NCBI GenBank assembly: GCA_035266865.1
Contig: DATFMR010000141.1
Span: forward strand, 41,079-105,078
Reading direction: 5' to 3'
DNA: 64,000 bases
DNA from: JAKAGZ01 sp035266865
GTDB taxonomy: Bacteria; Bacteroidota; Ignavibacteria; Ignavibacteriales; Ignavibacteriaceae
Shown here: one piece after another, positions 53,833 through 61,092 of the stretch
How the letters are laid out: each line of letters starts with the position of its first letter
Position numbering within the stretch: the stretch's first letter is position 1
The notes under the pieces: model-generated
What the model saw: the letters and a program-made list of their open reading frames with translations, nothing else
Told to the model about the DNA's origin: nothing
The model's database searches: none
Made by a program: the position numbers and the translations under genes

Positions 53833-54575
53833 GAAATTTACAAGATAAAAAGGCAATTGTAACTGGAGGTACCCGGGGCATCGGGAAGGCAATAGTTCTG
53901 GAATTTGCTTCTCAAGGATGTGATGTTGTCTTCACTTTTAATAATTCTTTTGAAGCAGCAAAAGTGATTGAAGCTAAATCATCTGAATTTGGTGTTAAAT
54001 TGAAAGGAATCCAGGCTGATGCTTCTTTATTTTCAGATGCTGAAAAAACTATCAATTTTTCATTGGAAAAGTTAGGCGGTTTAGATATTTTAGTGAATAA
54101 TGCTGGGATCACTAGAGACGGTTTATTGCTAAGAATGAAGGAAGAAGATTTTGACTCCGTAATTACTTCCAATCTTAAAAGTGTTTTTAATTATTGTAAG
54201 CTAGCAGTTAAACCAATGATGAGCAAAAAATATGGAAAAATAATTAATATTTCCTCAGTTGTTGCTCTTATAGGTAATGCGGGACAATCAAATTATGTGG
54301 CCTCTAAGGCAGGAGTAATAGGATTTACAAAATCTCTTGCAAGAGAGTTTGCTTCCAGAAATATTAATGTCAATGCCATAGCCCCTGGCTATGTTGCAAC
54401 AGATATGACCGGGAAACTGAATGATAAGCAGAAGGAAGCTGTTATTTCTCAAATACCATTAAATAGGATTGCTACTGCTGAAGATATAGCAAAAACCGCA
54501 TCTTTCCTCGCTTCGCCTGATGCTGATTATATAACCGGCCAGGTAATTGCAGTTGATGGCGGATTAACAATGTAA
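53829..54575 (+). CDS. fabG: 3-oxoacyl-ACP reductase
   Basis: A 248-residue short-chain reductase starting with GTG. NADPH loop TGGTRGIGKA (12-21), NNAGITRDGLL, and catalytic Ser143-Tyr156-Lys160. It reduces the keto group in chain elongation. The start overlaps the DUF3109 stop by four bases. Confidence 0.96.
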   Translation: MRNLQDKKAIVTGGTRGIGKAIVLEFASQGCDVVFTFNNSFEAAKVIEAKSSEFGVKLKGIQADASLFSDAEKTINFSLEKLGGLDILVNNAGITRDGLLLRMKEEDFDSVITSNLKSVFNYCKLAVKPMMSKKYGKIINISSVVALIGNAGQSNYVASKAGVIGFTKSLAREFASRNINVNAIAPGYVATDMTGKLNDKQKEAVISQIPLNRIATAEDIAKTASFLASPDADYITGQVIAVDGGLTM

Positions 54576-54639
54576 TTTGTGTTTATTTAATAAATTCAAA
54601 CAGTCATAACAAAACAAACTAACAAATAGGAGAGTACTC

Positions 54640-54876
54640 ATGGACGTTGAAGCTAAAGTAAAAGAGATTATAATGGATAAATTAGGGGTTGAAGAATCTC
54701 AAATTACACCTGAAGCTTCTTTTACCAACGATTTAGGAGCTGATTCATTGGACATCGTTGAATTAGTAATGGGTTTTGAAAGCGCATTCTCTGTATCGAT
54801 TCCTGATGAAGATGCAGAAAAAATTGGGACAGTTGGAGATGCGATGAAATACCTGCAAGAAAAATTAAGTAATTAA
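54640..54876 (+). CDS. acpP: Acyl carrier protein AcpP
   Basis: A 78-residue housekeeping carrier. The phosphopantetheine site is Ser36 in LGADSLDIVELVM, and the acidic helix 2 is standard. AGGAGAG lies before the ATG. A strong terminator follows. Confidence 0.97.
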   Translation: MDVEAKVKEIIMDKLGVEESQITPEASFTNDLGADSLDIVELVMGFESAFSVSIPDEDAEKIGTVGDAMKYLQEKLSN

Positions 54877-54886
54877 TAAAAAAATT

Positions 54887-54913
54887 GCCGGAGAGGATAT
54901 CTCTCCGGCTTTT
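54887..54913 (+). terminator. Rho-independent terminator after acpP
   Basis: GCCGGAGAG and CTCTCCGGC form a perfect nine-base stem with a five-base loop, followed by TTTT. It ends the yceD-acpP transcript 10 bases after the acpP stop. Confidence 0.85.
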
Positions 54914-55086
54914 GCATATATTCCGGAATATTATTTTTATTAGTGATTTCCAATTTTCCCCCCGGCGCTGCAACCGTTAACTCAGTTTTTACTTTTTGTG
55001 AATGTTATGTGGTTTTCATTTCTTATTATTAAATTTGTAAAAAAGGGATTTAATAAATTCTGTTTTTAAAATTATCCGGTAAAATT

Positions 55087-55896
55087 TTGAAGAATATTTC
55101 AGAAAGAATTTTAGGGATTTTTAAAAGATCCAAAACTTTTAAAACAAGGGGCGAACTTAAAAAGTTACTGACTGCTGAAAAAGTTAGAAAACTAGAGATC
55201 CTTATCGGTTGCAAAATCAAAAATGAACAATTTTTTATAAGGGCATTAGTCCATAGATCATTTCTAGAGAATAATTCCGATTACGAATATTCAAACGAAA
55301 GACTGGAATTCTTGGGGGATGCTGTGCTTAGTGTTGTTGTAGCAAAGTATTTATATCAGAAATTTCCTTCTGAAAATGAGGGATTTTTGACAAAGGTGCG
55401 TTCAAAATATGTAAATAAGATAGCTCTTGCTGAAGCAGCCGAATCAATAAACCTTGCAAATTTTCTTTTGCTTGGTAAAAATTTACCGAGTCATTTTGTG
55501 CAAAATTCTAAAACAATAATTGCTGATGCATTTGAAGCATTAATTGGTGCGATTTATCTTGATAATGGACTTAGCTCAGCTAGTAATTTTATTACCAGCG
55601 TGCTAATTGAACCATTTACCAGAGCAGGAATCCATTTAATTGATGAAAATTTTAAAAGCCAGTTACTGGAATTTACTCAGGCAAAAAAAATGGATACGCC
55701 TCAATATACAGTAATAAAGGAAGAAGGTCCTCATCACGATAAATTGTTCACTGTTAAAGTGAATATTGGAAAAGATGAATATGGAATAGGGAAAGGGAAA
55801 AGTAAAAAAAATGCCGAGCAAAACGCTGCTGAAATTGCATTCCAAAAACTTTCTGCTGAGGATTCTCAATCAATAACCGAAGATGGGAATCATTAA
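55087..55896 (+). CDS. rnc: Ribonuclease III
   Basis: A 269-residue dsRNA endonuclease. The catalytic signature is NERLEFLGDAVLSVVV, with acidic EALIGAIYLD downstream, and a C-terminal double-stranded RNA-binding domain (about 195-262) containing GIGKGKSKKNAEQNAAEIAF. It processes rRNA precursors. The start is TTG with a weak site; the ~40 residues before the catalytic domain are longer than in E. coli and Lys/Arg-rich. Confidence 0.95.
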   Translation: MKNISERILGIFKRSKTFKTRGELKKLLTAEKVRKLEILIGCKIKNEQFFIRALVHRSFLENNSDYEYSNERLEFLGDAVLSVVVAKYLYQKFPSENEGFLTKVRSKYVNKIALAEAAESINLANFLLLGKNLPSHFVQNSKTIIADAFEALIGAIYLDNGLSSASNFITSVLIEPFTRAGIHLIDENFKSQLLEFTQAKKMDTPQYTVIKEEGPHHDKLFTVKVNIGKDEYGIGKGKSKKNAEQNAAEIAFQKLSAEDSQSITEDGNH

Positions 55897-56032
55897 TTAC
55901 CTACATTTTTATTCCTGTTGTTTAACTCCTTTTAATTAATAATTGTTTAAATTTCTTGTATGAAATTTATTATTTAGTTTAAAACTAAAATATTTAACTT
56001 ATTAGAAACCTAAATCAGAGAGCAAATAGGAA

Positions 56033-58921
56033 ATGAAAAATCTCGCACATCCCGATCAATTTAGAGACAGACATATAGGTCCGCGTGAGGACGAAATAAA
56101 TAATATGCTTCAGGAAGTTGGTGTTGATTCTTTAAATACTTTAATTAGTGAAACAGTTCCTGATAACATTCTATTGAAAAAGGAATTGAATCTTGACGAG
56201 GCTGTATCCGAACAAGATTACATTAAGAATCTTAAGGAAATAGCAGCAAAAAATAAGATTTATAAAACGTATATAGGAATGGGGTATTATCCAACTATAA
56301 CACCTTCGGTTATACTAAGGAATATTTTGGAAAATCCCGGATGGTACACACAATATACTCCATATCAGGCAGAAATAGCACAAGGCAGGCTGGAAGCACT
56401 ATTGAATTTCCAGACTGCCGTAATTGATTTAACAGGGATGCCAATAGCAAATGCATCTCTTTTAGATGAAGGTACTGCTGCCGCTGAAGCTATGTCATTA
56501 TTTTATTCCTTGAGAAAAAATAAAGACACAAATGTATTTTTTGTTTCAAAAGAATGTTTTCCCCAGACAATTGATGTTTTAAAAGCCAGAGCTATACCGC
56601 TTAATATAGAACTAAGGATTGGGGACCACAGTAAAATGGAATTTACAGATGATATTTTTGGAATGTTTGTTCAGTATCCATCAGGCAATGGAGAAATTTA
56701 TGATTACAAGGAAATATTCAATTCCGCAAAAGAAAAAAACATTTTAAAAGTTGTCGCTACAGATTTAATGAGCCTTGCGCTATTAACACCTCCGGGGAAA
56801 TTTGGTGCTGATGTTGTTGTCGGAAGCTCACAAAGATTTGGTGTCCCTATGGGGTACGGTGGACCACATGCTGCTTTTTTTGCGACCAAAGAAGAATTTA
56901 AAAGGCATATTCCTGGAAGAATAATAGGTGTGTCAATAGATTCAAACGGTAATAATGCTTTCAGAATGGCCCTGCAAACAAGGGAACAGCATATAAGACG
57001 TGAAAAAGCTACAAGTAATATTTGTACCGCGCAGGTATTGCTTGCAGTTATGGCTGGTATGTATGCTGTTTATCATGGTCCGCAGGGAATTCGAAAAATA
57101 GCCGAGAGAATAAATAAATTAACTAATTTATTAAATGAAAGTCTTAAAAGTTTAGGTTATAAACAAACCAATAAAAATTTCTTTGATACACTAAATATTT
57201 TGTCTGAAAAAGAAATTATTAACAAAATAAGAGATGTTGCACTTAACAATAAAATTAACTTCAGGTATTCTGATGATAATTCAATAGGAATGTCAATTTC
57301 TGAAACAAATGATATCAATGATATCAATGAAATCATTTCTGTCTTTGCAAAAGCCGCAGGGAAGGAAAATGATTCAACATTGTTTAAATCCTTAAGTGAA
57401 GGAATAAAAATAAATTTTCCTGCTCATTTAACTCGAACAACCGATTACCTTCAGCACCCTGTTTTTAATCTTCATCATTCTGAAACGGAAATGCTAAGAT
57501 ATTTAAAAAGACTCGAAAATAAAGATCTGTCATTAGTTCATTCTATGATACCTCTTGGTTCCTGCACTATGAAATTAAATGCAACGTCTGAGATGATTGG
57601 AGTTACCTGGCCGGAGTTCGCAAATTTGCACCCATTTGCACCGAAAGATCAGGCAGAAGGATACAAGGAAATATTTTCTCAACTGGAAAATGATCTTTCC
57701 GAATTAACAGGACTTTCTGCAACCTCTGTCCAGCCAAATTCCGGGGCACAGGGAGAATTTACGGGATTACTTGTGATTCGACAGTATCATATTAGTAAAG
57801 GTGAAGGGCACAGAAATATTGTTCTGATTCCGTCTTCTGCACATGGTACAAATCCTGCAAGTGCAGTTATGGCTGGAATGAAAGTAATTGTTGTTGCCTG
57901 TGATGCAAATGGCAATATTGATTTAAATGACCTTAGGAAAAAAGCAGAAGAAAATAAAGAAAACCTCTCTGCATTGATGGTGACTTACCCATCAACACAT
58001 GGTGTTTTTGAAACAGAAATACAAAAAATCTGCAAAATTATTCACGATAATGGCGGGCAGGTTTATATGGATGGTGCGAATATGAATGCCCAGGTTGGAT
58101 TAACCAGTCCTGCAATTATTGGAGCTGATGTATGCCATTTAAACCTTCATAAAACATTCTGCATACCTCATGGAGGAGGAGGACCCGGAGTGGGCCCAAT
58201 TTCTGTTGCCAAGCATTTAGTCCCGTTTTTGCCATCACATTCGGTAGTTGATATTAATAATAAAAATGGAATTCATGCAGTTTCATCAGCGCCCTGGGGA
58301 AGTGCAGGAATACTTTTGATCTCTCATGCATATATAAAAATGATGGGTAGTTCAGGGCTTAAATCAGCGACTGAAATTGCAATTCTTAATGCCAATTATA
58401 TAAAATCAAAACTGGAAAAACATTACAAGGTACTATATAAAGGCCGAAAAGGCAGGGTTGCGCACGAACTGATTTTTGATACACGTCCATTTAAAATATT
58501 TGATATCGAAGTAGAAGATATAGCCAAAAGATTAATGGATTACGGATATCATGCTCCAACTGTATCGTTCCCTGTAGCCGGTACATTAATGATTGAGCCT
58601 ACGGAAAGTGAATCAAAAAATGAACTTGATCGTTTTTGCGACGCATTAATCTCAATCAGAGAAGAGATTAGGGAAATTGAAGAAGGAAAAGCTGACAGGA
58701 AAGACAATGTATTAAAAAATGCACCCCACACAATTGTTTCAATTATAGCTGGTGAATGGAACCATAGTTATTCAAGAGAAAAAGCGGCCTTTCCTGTTGA
58801 ATGGACGAAGCTAAATAAATTCTGGCCAAGCGTTGGAAGAGTAAATAATGCATATGGCGACAGGAACCTTGTTTGCAGTTGCAACCCTATCTCTGATTAC
58901 GCAGAAGAATCAGTATTATAA
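56033..58921 (+). CDS. gcvP: Glycine dehydrogenase (decarboxylating), P protein
   Basis: A 962-residue single-chain P protein of the glycine cleavage system; both halves are fused. FRDRHIGPREDEI and YIGMGYYPTITPSVI mark the N-terminal half; PLP is bound by Lys707 in NLHKTFCIPHGGGGPG. It decarboxylates glycine and passes aminomethyl to lipoyl-GcvH, not seen here. AGGA precedes the ATG and a clear terminator follows, so it stands alone. Confidence 0.97.
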   Translation: MKNLAHPDQFRDRHIGPREDEINNMLQEVGVDSLNTLISETVPDNILLKKELNLDEAVSEQDYIKNLKEIAAKNKIYKTYIGMGYYPTITPSVILRNILENPGWYTQYTPYQAEIAQGRLEALLNFQTAVIDLTGMPIANASLLDEGTAAAEAMSLFYSLRKNKDTNVFFVSKECFPQTIDVLKARAIPLNIELRIGDHSKMEFTDDIFGMFVQYPSGNGEIYDYKEIFNSAKEKNILKVVATDLMSLALLTPPGKFGADVVVGSSQRFGVPMGYGGPHAAFFATKEEFKRHIPGRIIGVSIDSNGNNAFRMALQTREQHIRREKATSNICTAQVLLAVMAGMYAVYHGPQGIRKIAERINKLTNLLNESLKSLGYKQTNKNFFDTLNILSEKEIINKIRDVALNNKINFRYSDDNSIGMSISETNDINDINEIISVFAKAAGKENDSTLFKSLSEGIKINFPAHLTRTTDYLQHPVFNLHHSETEMLRYLKRLENKDLSLVHSMIPLGSCTMKLNATSEMIGVTWPEFANLHPFAPKDQAEGYKEIFSQLENDLSELTGLSATSVQPNSGAQGEFTGLLVIRQYHISKGEGHRNIVLIPSSAHGTNPASAVMAGMKVIVVACDANGNIDLNDLRKKAEENKENLSALMVTYPSTHGVFETEIQKICKIIHDNGGQVYMDGANMNAQVGLTSPAIIGADVCHLNLHKTFCIPHGGGGPGVGPISVAKHLVPFLPSHSVVDINNKNGIHAVSSAPWGSAGILLISHAYIKMMGSSGLKSATEIAILNANYIKSKLEKHYKVLYKGRKGRVAHELIFDTRPFKIFDIEVEDIAKRLMDYGYHAPTVSFPVAGTLMIEPTESESKNELDRFCDALISIREEIREIEEGKADRKDNVLKNAPHTIVSIIAGEWNHSYSREKAAFPVEWTKLNKFWPSVGRVNNAYGDRNLVCSCNPISDYAEESVL

Positions 58922-58936
58922 AATAGTTATATTTTA

Positions 58937-58969
58937 AGAGGTACATGTAATTTATGTACCTCTTTTTTT
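58937..58969 (+). terminator. Rho-independent terminator after gcvP
   Basis: AGAGGTACAT and ATGTACCTCT form a perfect ten-base stem with a seven-base loop, followed by six T. Confidence 0.85.
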
Positions 58970-58996
58970 ATCCTTTCAGAAATTTATTCAGAGTTA

Positions 58997-60331
58997 ATGC
59001 ATAAAAAAATATTCTGGCCATTTCTAATATTTATTATTCAAACATTGGCTGGCTATGCCCAGACAGCTGATTCAGTTAAGGCATCTGAAATTTATAATTT
59101 TAAGGTTGATTCAATTAAAATATCGGGAAATAACACTACAAAAGATTTTGTGATAGAAAGAGAAATTACTTTTAAAGAAGGGGACACTGTTAATTCAAAA
59201 GTTTTGGAATTTAACAAAGAACGAATTTACAGTCTTGGTATATTTTCAAAGGTAGAGTTGGAGTTAAAGGAAGTAGGTAATAAAAATTTTATTTTTATAG
59301 AAGTAAAAGAGATTTGGTATATCTACCCAATTCCATTTTTGACAATAAAAGATAATGATTGGAACAAAGTATCATATGGATTAAATATATTTCTACAGAA
59401 TTTCAGGGGAAGGAATGAAAAAATAAGAGCGCACGCTGCTTTTGGTTTTGATCCAAATTATGCTTTTTCCTATTACAATCCATATTTGAATTATGAAAAT
59501 GAAATTTCAATTATTGCAGGTGTTTCATACAGCAAAGTGCAAAATAAGAGCAATATTGCTAAATATTTATATGGAGGCGATTTCGATCAAAAAGTTTATG
59601 GTATGGATCTGACACTAGGGAAAAGATTAAATCTGTATCAGAATGTATTTCTTAATCTTGGATACAAAGTGATTGAAACACCATTTTACAAAAGTGGAAT
59701 TTCAGCCTCGGATAATAGAATTGATCATTTGCCTTCAGTGGGATTTACTTACATTTATGATACAAGGGATTTAAGACAATTTGCCCGGTCAGGCTTTTAT
59801 TTTTCAGCAGATTATAGTTTTAAAGGGCTTGGAGTAAATGATATAAAATATGAAGTCTTAAACCTGGATTTTAGAAAATACCAAATGCTTTTTGGCGAGT
59901 TAAGTGGCAAGTTAAGAGCTAACGGCAGATTTACATTTGGAGGATTAGTCCCTTACTATGATTATTCATATTTCGGGTACGGTGAAAGAATTAGAGGCTA
60001 TTATAAAACAGAACTGGAAGGCAGAAACAGCTATTTGTTATCTGCAGAATTAGACTATCCTTTAGTAGATTATTTCAATGTTGATTTAACTTTTATTCCG
60101 GTATTGCCTAAAGAAATGCTTACTTATAGAGTTGGTATTTACGCAGAATTATTTGCAGATGCGGGTACAACGCAATTAAAGGATCAGCCCTTAGGTATTA
60201 AAAGTTTTTATTCCGGATATGGTGGGGGAGTAACATTCTTAATTCTTCCTTATTCGGTATTTAGAGTTGAATATGCAATAAATGATCTTGGAAAAAAGCA
60301 ATGGATATTTGGAATTGGAACATCTTTCTAA
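58997..60331 (+). CDS. Omp85-family outer-membrane protein with one POTRA domain
   Basis: A 444-residue protein. Signal peptide (1-21, GYAQ), one POTRA domain (about 33-105: VDSIKISGNNTTKDFVIERE, ERIYSLGIFSKVELEL), then a beta-barrel (about 115-444) ending GIGTSF with the C-terminal Phe. A conserved GERIRGYYK is the barrel's inner-loop RGF/RGY motif. Size and single POTRA resemble TamA/FhaC-like or short BamA-like proteins. It should insert or export outer-membrane components. Confidence 0.88.
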   Translation: MHKKIFWPFLIFIIQTLAGYAQTADSVKASEIYNFKVDSIKISGNNTTKDFVIEREITFKEGDTVNSKVLEFNKERIYSLGIFSKVELELKEVGNKNFIFIEVKEIWYIYPIPFLTIKDNDWNKVSYGLNIFLQNFRGRNEKIRAHAAFGFDPNYAFSYYNPYLNYENEISIIAGVSYSKVQNKSNIAKYLYGGDFDQKVYGMDLTLGKRLNLYQNVFLNLGYKVIETPFYKSGISASDNRIDHLPSVGFTYIYDTRDLRQFARSGFYFSADYSFKGLGVNDIKYEVLNLDFRKYQMLFGELSGKLRANGRFTFGGLVPYYDYSYFGYGERIRGYYKTELEGRNSYLLSAELDYPLVDYFNVDLTFIPVLPKEMLTYRVGIYAELFADAGTTQLKDQPLGIKSFYSGYGGGVTFLILPYSVFRVEYAINDLGKKQWIFGIGTSF

Positions 60332-61019
60332 TATAGAACTTTATTATTCTGAGCCTGCTAACTTCATCAGTACAAAATGCAGAATATCAGGGGATGACGT
60401 ACATCATATCCGAAATGTAATGCGGCATAAAACAGGGGATATAATTTATATTACTAATGGGGAAGGTAAAATTTATAAAAGTTGTATCGCTGCTTTTAAT
60501 ATAAACGATATTGAAGTTAGGTTAGAAAAAGAATCTAAATTTATTAATGATTACAAAAACATTACTTTTTGTATCCCTCGTTTAAAAAGTTCAGATCGTT
60601 TTGAATTTGCGATTGAAAAATCCGTTGAACTTGGGATAACTAATTTTGTAGTTTTTAATTCCAAAAGAACTGTTGTAAAGGGATCTAAAAAGGATAGATG
60701 GGAAAAGATTGCAGTCTCCGCAATGAAGCAGTCATTGAGAAGCTTCCTTCCGAATATTAGTGAGATAAAAACTTTTTCTGATTTACTAAGTTTAGAGGGT
60801 AAAAAAATATTGTTCGAGCAAAATTCTGAAAAGCGAATAGAGAAATTAAAACTCTCAGCAAATGAAAATTATTTATTTATTTTTGGGCCCGAGGGAGGGC
60901 TGGATAATTTAGAATTAGTTGGGGTTGATTCAAAGAATATTTATTGTCTTTCTGATAACAGGCTTAGGACCGAAACGGCAGTAGTAAAAGCTGCTTCAAT
61001 GCTCACTTCAATTATATAA
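60315..61019 (+). CDS. rsmE: 16S rRNA m3U1498 methyltransferase
   Basis: An RsmE-type SPOUT methyltransferase. GDDVHHIRNVMRHKTGD is the N-terminal PUA-like motif, IFGPEGGLDN and LSDNRLRTETAVVKA form the AdoMet knot. The frame is open from an ATG at 60282, but family starts lie just before NIELYYSEPANF, so TTG at 60315 is a better guess; both overlap the Omp85 gene. Certainty about the start is low, about the function high. Confidence 0.9.
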   Translation: MEHLSNIELYYSEPANFISTKCRISGDDVHHIRNVMRHKTGDIIYITNGEGKIYKSCIAAFNINDIEVRLEKESKFINDYKNITFCIPRLKSSDRFEFAIEKSVELGITNFVVFNSKRTVVKGSKKDRWEKIAVSAMKQSLRSFLPNISEIKTFSDLLSLEGKKILFEQNSEKRIEKLKLSANENYLFIFGPEGGLDNLELVGVDSKNIYCLSDNRLRTETAVVKAASMLTSII

Positions 61020-61041
61020 CTATCTTTTTCGTTTTAAAATA

Positions 61042-61072
61042 AAAAACCCGATCCAGTTGGACCGGGTTTTTG
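61042..61072. terminator. Bidirectional terminator
   Basis: AAAAACCCGATCC and GGACCGGGTTTTT pair with one mismatch around AGTT, with A and T runs at the ends. It lies between convergent rsmE and the TonB receptor gene. Confidence 0.8.
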
Positions 61073-61092
61073 CAAATCTGAAATAAATCAGA

